Part shown: in pieces, positions 28,482 to 37,093 of the stretch
Numbering within the stretch: the first letter of the stretch is position 1
Layout of the letters: every line of letters begins with the position of its first letter
Source: Methylococcaceae bacterium
GTDB taxonomy: Bacteria; Pseudomonadota; Gammaproteobacteria; Methylococcales; Methylomonadaceae
Length of the DNA stretch: 37,093 nucleotides
Assembly (NCBI GenBank): GCA_024636875.1
Contig: JAGXGJ010000076.1
Span: 1-37,093 of the forward strand
Direction of reading: 5' to 3'
Position numbers and translations under genes: made by a program
The notes under the pieces: model-generated
The model's input: the letters and a program-made list of their open reading frames with translations, nothing else
Told to the model about the DNA's origin: nothing
Database searches by the model: none

Positions 28482-29111
28482 ATGAGTGAAATAAAAGACC
28501 AATCCATTCAAAACTTTCTCGATGAATTAGCCGGTAAATCGGCCACTCCCGGCGGCGGTAGCGTCGCAGCTCTGATGGGCGCACAGTCTGCCGCTTTAAC
28601 CAGCATGGTTTGTAATCTGACTATCGGCAAACCCGCGTACGCTGAGGTCGAAGCCGAAATGCAAGCGTTGCTGGAAAAATCAGAAGCCTTGCGCAAAAAA
28701 CTGACAGGCTTGATTCAAGCAGACATTGACGTATTTAATCGTTTAATGGCCAGGTATGGCCTGCCTAAAGACTCCGGCCAGGACAAAGCAATACGCAGTG
28801 AAGCAATACAAAACGAGTTAAAAGAAGCCACTGAAGTCCCTTTGGATTGTGCGCGTGCTTGTGCAGAAGCGATTGAATTAAGCCAAATCGCAGCCGATAA
28901 AGGCTATCTTGGCGCTATCAGTGATGCCGGTGCTGCGGTAATGGCAGGCTATTGCGGATTAAAAATGGCTGCATTAAATGTTTATATCAATACTAATAGC
29001 CTTAAAGACAAAGCTTTCGCTGAGGCAAAATTGACTGAATTGGAAGCCATTCTGAAAGGTGTTGATGTTGTTGCAGAAGAAATTTACCAGATGGTTAAAA
29101 CCAAGCTGTAA
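28482..29111 (+). CDS. fchA: methenyltetrahydrofolate cyclohydrolase (cyclodeaminase/cyclohydrolase family)
   Basis: FLDELAGKSATPGGGSVAALMGAQSAALTSMVCNLTIGKPAYAEVEAEMQALLEKSEALRKKLTGLIQADIDVF, ISDAGAAVMAGYCGLKMAALNVYINTNSLKD. Confidence 0.88.
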   Translation: MSEIKDQSIQNFLDELAGKSATPGGGSVAALMGAQSAALTSMVCNLTIGKPAYAEVEAEMQALLEKSEALRKKLTGLIQADIDVFNRLMARYGLPKDSGQDKAIRSEAIQNELKEATEVPLDCARACAEAIELSQIAADKGYLGAISDAGAAVMAGYCGLKMAALNVYINTNSLKDKAFAEAKLTELEAILKGVDVVAEEIYQMVKTKL

Positions 29112-29118
29112 GTATTGC

Positions 29119-29660
29119 GTCTGTTCGAGCAGGAAACTCGAAAAATTCCAAAGACGCCTTCTTGCTGATAAACCCATCACGAATGTACCGGTGAATACTG
29201 CTGTACGGCCAATCAACGGGACGGGTAACGGGCACCGGATTGTAATGGATGTAATCAATGTGCTGGTTAAAATCCCTTTCATCCCGAATACGGTGTTCCC
29301 AAACTTGTCCTGAGCATGTCGAAGGATTCGTCGTTGCCATATTGCCTGTTCGTGCTTGTGTTGCCGGCTGGCGAAAATGGCGGGACGCTATACGGGTGCG
29401 GGATGATTGCGGTAAAGGATCGCTTGATATTACGCCAGCGGATGGAATAATCTGCGTCATTGGGCGGCAATGTCCAAATGGCATGGATATGCTTGGGCAT
29501 AATGACAATAGTGTCAATATAAAACGGACGGCGCGCCATTTCGCCGCGAATTGCCGCTCGCACCCAACATTCTATGATTAAACCATGCACCGTCCTTGGG
29601 AAAACCCGGTACAGTTTTTTTAAGTGCCAATTTGAAATATTGCTGGCTTGGCTATCGCCA
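29119..29660 (-). pseudogene. Frameshifted REP-associated tyrosine transposase (RAYT, IS200/Y1_Tnp-like)
   Basis: Frame 1 has PFYIDTIVIMPKHIHAIWTLPPNDADYSIRWRNIKRSF. A second frame continues VWEHRIRDERDFNQHIDYIHYNPVPVTRPVDWPYSSIHRYIRDG. A repeat-like tgtcctgagcatgtcgaagg (29307-29325) lies at the break. Confidence 0.8.
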
Positions 29661-30167
29661 GCCACAGCCTGCGCGCTTATTTTTGATCCACGCAACGTTA
29701 TTCATTATTCGTAGTCCACGTCATTGCTTTTACCGTTTTTTTTATATCTAACCAAGTATCGCAAGCAAGATATGTCTGAAAATCCACAAAACCGATCATC
29801 ATTACAGCAAGCACAATACTGTTCATTTTCCAAAGCATCCAATAAACGTTTTTTTGTTGGCAACTCCACCTCGACTATCTTGACTCGTCAGTCGTAAGTT
29901 AATTGCCAAATACAGGGGAGTAACGGTCCTCTATACACCTGGCACATAAATGCAGGATGAGGTTAAATTGAATCAGTAACTCAGCAATTCAGAGCATTAT
30001 GAAAATCCAACAGAAAGGACGCTTACCTTTTTATGCCGAACACGCGCCTCCCTCTCCTTTCTGGCTAGAGTCCGCAGTGTTTCGTTATCAATGTGGGTAA
30101 ACTGTGTAGTCTCCTAAAAGCTTGTGAGGTTAACTCACTAGTGGGAATGAGGAATCCCCTTCATTGG

Positions 30168-31349
30168 TCAATTGGCAAATCGAAACTGTCGGCGTGTGCT
30201 ATTAATACGCTCCAGTTCCTGCTCATCCAATTCAGCCCATTGCATGACGGCAACAAGATCGAGCCAAAGGTTTTTCAATGTTGGATGGTTTTTAGCCTTC
30301 ATGAAGCCTTCATTTTCAATTTTCCACATCAAACGCCCAGTTTTGCTGGTGTCGGCCACGTTGTGGGCATTGATGGGCAAATCGGTGATATGCACAAAAC
30401 AGGTGGTTTTTGGTTCCTCTTCTGATGCCTCCGGCTTTGTCGGCCTGATGGTCTCTTGGCACGCCAGCCAGTTTAAAGTATGCCCTTTTATATTCCCCCC
30501 TGTCACCCATTGGAACACTTGCACCACGGTTTTGCCATCGGGCCGATAGCACACTTCCTGACGAATGTTCTGGTTTTGCAGCGGCTGTAATTCCAGGACT
30601 TCCTCCCAAACGGTGGGTAGGTTGCCCTCCTTAAAAATCACACAGTAAGTCCACTGATTGGCTTTGCAGATAGCAAAAAAACCTTCATAAGGGTACAGCC
30701 CGTCCGCGAGTATCACTATGGGCAGGCGTGGATAAACTTCCTTCAACTTGGCTGCCAGACGGGTGAAGCCCTTACGTTCACAATCTTGTTTGTCATACTC
30801 ACCGCCCTCAGGGTTTTCAATCCACTCGGTGGCGATGGAAATGCTGAATCCGTTCAGGGTGACAAGCCTGGCTTCCAAGACTGAATGAAAGTAGGTGGTT
30901 TTACCGTTCTTTGAGGTGCGGTGCAGGCATTGCTCATCGCGTTGATGGTCGTAACCCCCCACCCCGCTGGCATCGACCGCAACCTGAAACCAATGCCCTC
31001 GGTAACGGCTGTTATGGAAGGTCTTGCGCTGAACTAGAAGCTGAACCATCTTTTGCTTCAGTTGTTCGATTTAGGACACCTCCAACAAGGCCATGACCTT
31101 CCGGACAGAGTCACCATGCGGCATCGCAAAACCAAACAGGCGTTTGTAGTTCTTCTGGAACTGACTATCCTCACGGTGCTGATTGTATTGGTTGCGGGAA
31201 CCCGATTTGAATAGGAACATCGCTAAGCAGGCAGTCAGGTGCGCGGCCAATTCATAATTGGAGGCTTTTTTGCGGCAATCGTCCACCTCCCGCATCCAGT
31301 CAAACAGCTCAGGAAAGTGAAGGCGAATGGTGCGGTACATCTCATGCAC
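30168..31349 (-). pseudogene. DDE transposase interrupted by an in-frame TAA at 31071-31073
   Basis: VAVDASGVGGYDHQRDEQ, IVILADGLYPYEGFFAICKANQWTYCVIFKEG, GRLMWKIENEGFMKAKN. Upstream ORF MHEMYRTIRLHFPELFDW...ALLEVS* continues in the same frame IEQLKQKMVQLLVQRKTF. Confidence 0.8.
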
Positions 31350-31560
31350 AAGTTCCTTTTTCTTCTGCTGCTGGCTGGTGACTGTCTGTTTCCTGGCTGC
31401 CGCCTCGCGTTGTTTAGCTTTTTTTGCTCGGCGTTGGGCGTGAGGATCCGATTTGGTTTGGGCGTTTTTTCATTAGGAATATGCTTTTTAAGTGTGGATT
31501 TGATGGAAGATCGTTCATTATTCATTAAAACAACCGGAAAAATAAAATTTTAATGCTCAT

Positions 31561-31665
31561 TATAGGAGCCAAAGTTGGTAAAGCGACCTTTGTAATACCC
31601 TCACCCTAACCCTCTCCCAAAGGGAGATGGTACTTTGTGTCGCTTTACCAACGTCGGACTCTATA
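31561..31665. mobile_element. 105-bp MITE, copy 2
   Basis: Same length and near-identical sequence to 11008-11112; differences seen at gagatggtac versus gagaggggac. Confidence 0.85.
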
Positions 31666-31729
31666 AATGATTGATTTGTACAGAGTACTGCTACGTTCTG
31701 CACGGTAAATTCGTTCTACTCCCCAAACC

Positions 31730-32905
31730 TTGTACCAGAAAGAGTTTGCTAGTCAACTCTGGATATCCCACCGCCATTGCTGTATAAAGTGCGTCTTTGC
31801 CACAACACATAACAGCCCCTTGAATCTACAAGCACTCCAAGTACGTCTCGTACGTCCTGATGAAGAACAGGGCTATCAAGCGCTAATGCAAGCCCATCAT
31901 TATTTAGGATCGCTGGCCAAGATCGGTGAAACTCTCTGGTACGTTGCCACTTATGTCGGTGAGTGGGTGGCGTTGTTGAGTTTTTCCTCGGCGGCGCTAA
32001 AGTGCGCCGCGCGGGATTGCTGGATAGGCTGGAATTTCAGGTACCAGTACTCTCGCCTTAATTTACTGACCAACAACAGCCGATTCTTGATCCTGCCGGC
32101 GTGGCATTATCCAAATCTGGCCTCAAAAACCCTCTCACTCTGTCTGAAGCGATTGTCCTGCGATTGGCAGACGCACTTTGACCATCCCTTGTTGTTGGTA
32201 GAAACCTTCGTCGATCCAGCACGCTTTCAAGGCACCCTCTATAAAGCGTCAAACTGGCTTTATCTGGGCAATACCCAAGGTTTTAGCCGGATGCGACAGA
32301 GTTACAGCGCGACTGCCACAGCGCCTAAAATGCTGTTTGTTTTTCTTTTGCAAGCCGATGCACGCGTCGTGCTTTCACGCCCCATACTCGAATCCCCTTA
32401 CCAAACCGGAACTCCAAAACTCATGTTATCCGCCGAAAAAATGCAATCGCTGTACGATTTTTTTACCGGCATTCCGGACCCGCGCCGCGCTGAGGGGCGG
32501 CGTCATTCATTGCCCACCGTTCTGGCTATCTCTGCGGCGGCGGTGTTATGCGGTAAGGAGGGCTATAAGGCCATAGGGGATTGGGCCAAGGCGCTTGGAC
32601 CGAAAGGCCGGGAGCGGTTTCGTTGCCGCTATGTAAAGGGCAGCTTCCAGGTACCCAGTGAATCCATCATCCGTGATGTACTTATCCGCGTGGATCCGGA
32701 GCAACTCGATTTAGCCCTGCAACACTGGCATAAAGCGCACGGACAGGAGGACGAAAGCCTTGCTATTGACGGCAAAACCATGAAAAACGCGATTGATGCA
32801 CAAGGCCGTCAAACCCACATTATGAGTGCCATTGGCCATCAATCCAAGGTCTGCTACACCCAAAAAAAGTCGGAACTCTGCCAGCAGAAGGCGATAGCGA
32901 GGTAG
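31730..32905 (+). CDS. DUF4338 (DruA-like) domain fused to the N-terminal part of an ISAs1-family transposase
   Basis: VRLVRPDEEQGYQALMQAHHYLGSLAKIGETLWYVATYVGEWVALLSFSSAALKCAARDCWIGW...NSRFLILPAWHYPNLASKTLSLCLKRLSCDWQTHFDHPLLLVETFVDPARFQGTLYKASNWLYLGNTQGF, then LYDFFTGIPDPRRAEGRRHSLPTVLAISAAAVLCG...LAIDGKTMKNAID. Confidence 0.85.
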   Translation: MYQKEFASQLWISHRHCCIKCVFATTHNSPLNLQALQVRLVRPDEEQGYQALMQAHHYLGSLAKIGETLWYVATYVGEWVALLSFSSAALKCAARDCWIGWNFRYQYSRLNLLTNNSRFLILPAWHYPNLASKTLSLCLKRLSCDWQTHFDHPLLLVETFVDPARFQGTLYKASNWLYLGNTQGFSRMRQSYSATATAPKMLFVFLLQADARVVLSRPILESPYQTGTPKLMLSAEKMQSLYDFFTGIPDPRRAEGRRHSLPTVLAISAAAVLCGKEGYKAIGDWAKALGPKGRERFRCRYVKGSFQVPSESIIRDVLIRVDPEQLDLALQHWHKAHGQEDESLAIDGKTMKNAIDAQGRQTHIMSAIGHQSKVCYTQKKSELCQQKAIAR

Positions 32906-32934
32906 CGGTACAAAAACAAACTAACGAAATCGGT

Positions 32935-33603
32935 ATGACCATCCCGCTCCTGGATGCCATCGCTATCCAAGGCAAAACTATCACCGCCGACGCCTTACTG
33001 ACCCAGCGCAAAATCGCTGGGTATCTGGTTAATCGCGAAGCTGATTATCACTTCACCGTCAAAAATAACCAGCCTGCGTTACGCGAGGATATTGCCCTGT
33101 TCTTCGAGAATCGGCAAGAGCCGGATTTTATCGACTATACTCCGCCCGACCACGGACGTATCGAAACCCGCAAAATCTGGACAACCACAGTGCTCAACCA
33201 GTACCTGGATTTTCCCCATGTTGGACAAGCCTTCGTGATTGAACGAGAAAGCATTAAAAAGAAAACAGGTGAACGAACTCGCGAAGTCGTTTACGGAGTG
33301 ACCAGTAGTAAGCCTGAAAAGGCTAATGCCGAAAAAATCCTTAAGACGAATCGCTGTCATTGGAGCATTGAAAACAGTTGCCATTACGTGATTGATTGGA
33401 ACTACAACGAAGACCGTTGCCGCATTCGCACAGGACACAGCCCCGAGAATATCACCCGACTACGCCGCTTCGCCGTCAGCCTCATCAAATCCAAAGGTGC
33501 TGTCTTTGTGGCTCAAAAAATACGCGAATTGGTTCAAAATACGCGGTTAGTTTTTGATTACCTGAAGATGACGAAAAACTATTGCGCTACTAGCTGCTCA
33601 TGA
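32935..33603 (+). CDS. ISAs1-family transposase, C-terminal part (-1 frame relative to the upstream ORF)
   Basis: IPLLDAIAIQGKTITADALLTQRKIAGYLVNREADYHFTVKNNQPALREDI, RCHWSIENSCHYVIDWNYNEDRCRIRTGHSPENITRLRRFAVSLIK. Confidence 0.9.
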   Translation: MTIPLLDAIAIQGKTITADALLTQRKIAGYLVNREADYHFTVKNNQPALREDIALFFENRQEPDFIDYTPPDHGRIETRKIWTTTVLNQYLDFPHVGQAFVIERESIKKKTGERTREVVYGVTSSKPEKANAEKILKTNRCHWSIENSCHYVIDWNYNEDRCRIRTGHSPENITRLRRFAVSLIKSKGAVFVAQKIRELVQNTRLVFDYLKMTKNYCATSCS

Positions 33604-33669
33604 TGGGTGGAGAACAAATTTACCGTGCTACGTTCTGAATTGCTGTTAACAAAGTAGAATTAGTCAACC

Positions 33670-35661
33670 TCAGCTTTGTTTTTCTGCAATCAACCGCTTC
33701 AATAAGTCTTTGCAGACGGCCATGTTTTTCTCGGCATACGCATTGAAATCATGATATTGCCACCACTCCTGTCTAGCTTCATATTGCGGTGCCAGTCTGT
33801 CAATAGTCAGCAAGTCATAGATATTGACCCATTCATCTGCCACTTTAATCGCCAGCCTGGGATTGAAAATATAAGCGCCGCGCAGTACGCGATAGAACAA
33901 TTTGCGGTTATGTTTGTCGTCTTTGCTGATTTCGTTTTTAGCCAGGATGCTGGACAGATAAGCCCGTTGTTTACGGCGTTCCGGAAGAATGCTGCCGGGG
34001 ATATGCTGCACGGCAGCGATAAAATCCTGGGTTGAAAAGCCTTCGAGCCGATACCTCATTTTTTTCGGCATCACGCGGTAAAACAGCGCGATCATCAAAT
34101 TAAGCATGAAGAATTCCATACTGTTCTTGTCGAGCTTGATCAGGTGATCATCGACCTGTATGCTCATGCTGGTGGGTTCCAGTTGTTCGTAAATATCAGT
34201 CAGCTTCTTTTTGGCGTAGCTTTCACTGCGATCCGTTTGCGCCAGAGCTATTTGAAAAGCCGTTAGCCCGTTGCCATCGACTTTTTCGGTGTCGGCGCCC
34301 AACTCAAACAGTGCCTTAATCACGTCGGTATTGCCCATCCAGGCGGCTACCATTAACGGCGTTTGATTGAAGATGTTGCGAAAATCCGGGCCGTACTGAT
34401 CAACTTTTTTGAGTACGGCATCGGGTTTTTTAAAACTGTAGGCGCTGTAGTGCTTTTGTTGCAGCAACTGCAAGCCTTTGTCGGGGTGTTTGGCGGCTTT
34501 GAATTCGGCTTTCAGCAGGGTATTGATGATGTCGCGGTCTTCATAAACCAGACCGTATTCAAACAAGGTCATTTTGGCATTTTTATCGTTGCCTTCAAGG
34601 GCTTTATGTTTTAAATCGGCCAGTGTTGCTGTGGTAATGACCTGCCAATCCGGTGTTTTTTGTTTGAGAATTTCACTGCGAATCCGCTCAGCTTGCTCTG
34701 GTTTACCTTGCAGTTCCAGTTTATGCGCTTCCTGACGCCAGGCATCAAGGCTGGAGTTTTGATTGGCAAGTTGCAGGCTGGCTTGGGCATCGCGCAAGCC
34801 TAGCAGATCCAGCAAGGGTTGCTTGGGGTTGCTTTCAATCCAGTACAGGTTTTTAACAGCTCGGGTGAGCGCGACGTACAAGGCATTAATATAGAATTTG
34901 TAGACTTCCAGCGATTTATCGGTTTTATCCTTGCCACGGGCATATTTAAGGTCTTGTTGCAAATCCGCAACACTGACGCCTTTGCTGATTTCGCGGTAAC
35001 GGGTTTCTTCCTGACTGAGGAAGTTGTAGAGAATGATGTTTTCATATTCCAATCCTTTGGCTTCCTGGATGGTAAATACCAACGGCGTGCTGAAATGTTG
35101 CTGCGCGGCCGGTTTTTGGTCGGTCGTCATAACAATGACCGCAAACAGCGTGGACGCTTTGGTTTTGCTGTCCAGTTCCTGGCGAATAGACGCGGTGTCC
35201 TGCAAAAACAGCACTTCACCCTGTGTGTGACCGTTGCTTTCGACCAAATAATGACTTTCTTTGTCGATGGAGCCGAAACGCTGATTTTTGATTTTGAGAA
35301 TCTTGTTGGCAATGTCGGTAACTTGCGGCGAATTGCGATAATTGGTATTGAGAATTCTGATCAGCTCATCAGAAGTTTGTATATCCTCCTGCCGGTAGAA
35401 CAGGCTTTTCACTTTCGACCAGGAAAAAAAGTTGGGATGGACAATCTGGTTGGAATCCCCGCACAAGATAAAATCCTGCGCCTGACGTAGCGATTTGATA
35501 ATCAGGTAAAGCTGGATATTGGTTAAATCCTGTACTTCATCGACAATGACAAAATCGTAAAGGGGCTCAATAAGCTGTAAATACTGATGACTGACGATGT
35601 TGCTATCGTAGAGCTGCTGATCTTGTAAAAAACTCAGGTATTTTTCAAAAACGTCGTACAC
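33670..35661 (-). CDS. C-terminal part of a UvrD-like SF1 helicase with ankyrin repeats (split gene)
   Basis: DFVIVDEVQDLTNIQLYLI (Walker B), FILCGDSNQIVHPNFFSW, LNTNYRNS, FTIQEAKGLEYENIILYNF, NALYVALTRAVKNLYWIE; ankyrin-like FNQTPLMVAAWMGNTDVIKALFELGADTEKVDGNGLTAFQIALAQ. Confidence 0.85.
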   Translation of the reverse strand: MYDVFEKYLSFLQDQQLYDSNIVSHQYLQLIEPLYDFVIVDEVQDLTNIQLYLIIKSLRQAQDFILCGDSNQIVHPNFFSWSKVKSLFYRQEDIQTSDELIRILNTNYRNSPQVTDIANKILKIKNQRFGSIDKESHYLVESNGHTQGEVLFLQDTASIRQELDSKTKASTLFAVIVMTTDQKPAAQQHFSTPLVFTIQEAKGLEYENIILYNFLSQEETRYREISKGVSVADLQQDLKYARGKDKTDKSLEVYKFYINALYVALTRAVKNLYWIESNPKQPLLDLLGLRDAQASLQLANQNSSLDAWRQEAHKLELQGKPEQAERIRSEILKQKTPDWQVITTATLADLKHKALEGNDKNAKMTLFEYGLVYEDRDIINTLLKAEFKAAKHPDKGLQLLQQKHYSAYSFKKPDAVLKKVDQYGPDFRNIFNQTPLMVAAWMGNTDVIKALFELGADTEKVDGNGLTAFQIALAQTDRSESYAKKKLTDIYEQLEPTSMSIQVDDHLIKLDKNSMEFFMLNLMIALFYRVMPKKMRYRLEGFSTQDFIAAVQHIPGSILPERRKQRAYLSSILAKNEISKDDKHNRKLFYRVLRGAYIFNPRLAIKVADEWVNIYDLLTIDRLAPQYEARQEWWQYHDFNAYAEKNMAVCKDLLKRLIAEKQS

Positions 35662-35670
35662 CGACTCGCG

Positions 35671-36492
35671 TTATTCCGCCAGAAAGATCGATTCCTTGAC
35701 GCCCAGGTTCAGATAATCTTCACGGCTTAACCAGCTTTTATCGGTGGCAGGCCCCGTGATGACGCCGCGAAACTCCTCAAACAGTTTATGCCCATCTTTC
35801 AGCTGTCCATTGCGATGGCGGCTAAACCATTGCTGGAAAGCCTGAAAAGTAATGGGTTTGCCGGCAGGTACCCGGATACTTTCCAAAAACTCCTGGAACG
35901 ATAAAAAATCGATCTGCTGATCAGGATTATCGTAATGGTGAGCATAATAAAGATCGCGAGAGTTTTTAACCAGATAAGCAGACTGGGTTACATACAGCAC
36001 GTCGCCTACTGCCTGTTTCATTTTTTCCAGCGTCAAGGCTGTCTTACCGCTACCAGCCGAACCGATCACAATCAGCGGCGGTTGCAAGTCATAAATCGAC
36101 TGTTGACGGTCATCAAACGAGATTATTTTATCCAGCAGGTTAAATGAATTATGCCCTGGATTAAGATAAACCAGCGCTTTGTCACCGGCTTCATCGGGCT
36201 TATGTATGACCGGGATTTTATCTTCATCGATAATGCAGACCTGGCGCAGAAAACGCGAATTCTGGTAAGCATGGTTTTTGATAAACTCCAGTATCAGCGC
36301 ATAGTTTTGTTCCTGATGACGATAAATTGAGAACAATAACCGGTCGCGTTGATTGAGCCGGGCCCGGTACAAATTGTCGCCGACTTTTTTAACGTCCGCC
36401 GATTTGAAGTCATCGTCTTCCAGGTAGCTTTGCAGCTTGGCGAAGCCGGGAATGGTTTTGGGATTGAGTTCATTGTAGACAAGGACTTTCAT
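35671..36492 (-). CDS. N-terminal part of the same helicase: RelE/ParE-like domain plus Walker A
   Basis: NLYRARLNQRDRLLFSIYRHQEQNYALILEFIKNHAYQNSRF resembles the RelE/ParE core; IVIGSAGSGKTALTLEKM is Walker A. The stop TAA at 35671-35673 is in frame with the downstream ORF (FLAE*RESVYDVFEKYL). Confidence 0.8.
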   Translation of the reverse strand: MKVLVYNELNPKTIPGFAKLQSYLEDDDFKSADVKKVGDNLYRARLNQRDRLLFSIYRHQEQNYALILEFIKNHAYQNSRFLRQVCIIDEDKIPVIHKPDEAGDKALVYLNPGHNSFNLLDKIISFDDRQQSIYDLQPPLIVIGSAGSGKTALTLEKMKQAVGDVLYVTQSAYLVKNSRDLYYAHHYDNPDQQIDFLSFQEFLESIRVPAGKPITFQAFQQWFSRHRNGQLKDGHKLFEEFRGVITGPATDKSWLSREDYLNLGVKESIFLAE

Positions 36493-36645
36493 GAAACGTT
36501 TTTTTGATAACGGTTAGGCTGTTGGAGTGGTTAAAAAATAACTTCTTATGATTGCTTATTATACCGGCTTTTACCGAGCCACGTATCTTGGAGATGGGAC
36601 TTCCTGCAAACATTCAATTACCAATTTAACCCCGTATTGTTATCA

Positions 36646-36794
36646 CCTGAAGTTTCCCAGTTTTTAAACAAAGCCAATCACGCTGCCTATGCGGGATAGA
36701 GATTTAATACAGGGTTTGCGTAATTTATAGTAAAACCCCACTTTAATTGGTTTTCCTATATACGTCACGAGCAGAAAAACGGGGAAACTTCAGG
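36646..36794. mobile_element. 149-bp MITE-like element with ~20-bp TIRs and 6-bp TSD
   Basis: CCTGAAGTTTCCCAGTTTTT at the left; reverse complement of the right end is CCTGAAGTTTCCCCGTTTTT. Flanking direct repeats TTATCA at 36640-36645 and 36795-36800. Confidence 0.82.
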
Positions 36795-37093
36795 TTATCA
36801 CTATTTTTTATAATTTTCACCATCGCTACAGTGGACATTTCGAAAGCAAAACACGATCAGTTTTTGCTTCCGCGTCAAACTATCTGAAGGGACTCATGCA
36901 AGCCACTCGAAAAAACATGGAACGCATGGAAGAACATGTCGTAGGAGCAGATGATCAAGCGCTTCAGTACATGCTGACCGAGGCTCAGTGGGACAGCCAA
37001 GCGGTGATGGATCAAGTTGCGCAAGAGGTCAATCAATTACTGGGAGGTGACGGGAGTTGTTTATTGCTGGATGAAAGCGGATTTGAGAAAAAA
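36795..37093 (+). CDS. IS701/IS4-like transposase, N-terminal part, truncated by the window edge (start uncertain)
   Basis: FYNFHHRYSGHFESKTRSVFASASNYLKGLMQATRKNMERMEEHVVGADDQALQYMLTEAQWDSQAVMDQVAQEVNQLLGGDGSCLLLDESGFEKK, open to the end of the window. Confidence 0.82.

Larger units (their letters stand above)
31701..33627 (+). mobile_element. Complete ISAs1-family-like insertion sequence (1927 bp)
   Basis: TIRs CACGGTAAATTCGTTCTACTCCC (left) and CACGGTAAATTTGTTCTCCACCC (right, reverse complement), flanked by perfect 10-bp direct repeats CTACGTTCTG at 31691-31700 and 33628-33637. Confidence 0.92.

Noticed and set aside
31239-31553. 104-aa plus-strand ORF and 96-aa minus-strand ORF around 31235-31553
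   Set aside because: Overlap the N-terminal part of the DDE transposase; no independent support.

Overview
The window looks like a chromosomal region of a gammaproteobacterial methanotroph. This is inferred from a XoxF-type methanol dehydrogenase, FchA and a large glycogen locus; no database search was run. Conserved part: PCMT, a membrane spermidine-synthase-like protein, archease-RtcB-DUF72, a divergent glycogen locus (minus strand glgB-glgA-[CBM21x2-EEP]-[PLD]; plus strand glgC-GH57-malQ), an adaptor-like protein, xoxF, lpxH, a cyclophilin, cysS and fchA. The right end (about 29.1-37.1 kb) is a mobile-element graveyard: a decayed RAYT, a nonsense-interrupted DDE transposase, a complete 1927-bp ISAs1-like element with TIRs and a 10-bp TSD, a RelE-like/SF1-helicase/ankyrin gene split by one in-frame TAA, and an edge-truncated IS701-like transposase. 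Main candidate for an undescribed system: two phosphodiester-enzyme-fold proteins appended to glgB-glgA. One carries two CBM21-like glycogen-binding domains fused to an endonuclease/exonuclease/phosphatase domain, the other is a two-HKD PLD protein. Several small non-coding elements are resolvable by eye: a duplicated 105-bp MITE, one copy of which supplies the stop codon of the CBM21-EEP gene; a 175-bp MITE-like element with perfect 25-bp TIRs; a 149-bp element with a 6-bp TSD; a group II intron domain V remnant; and paired palindromes downstream of glgC and malQ.
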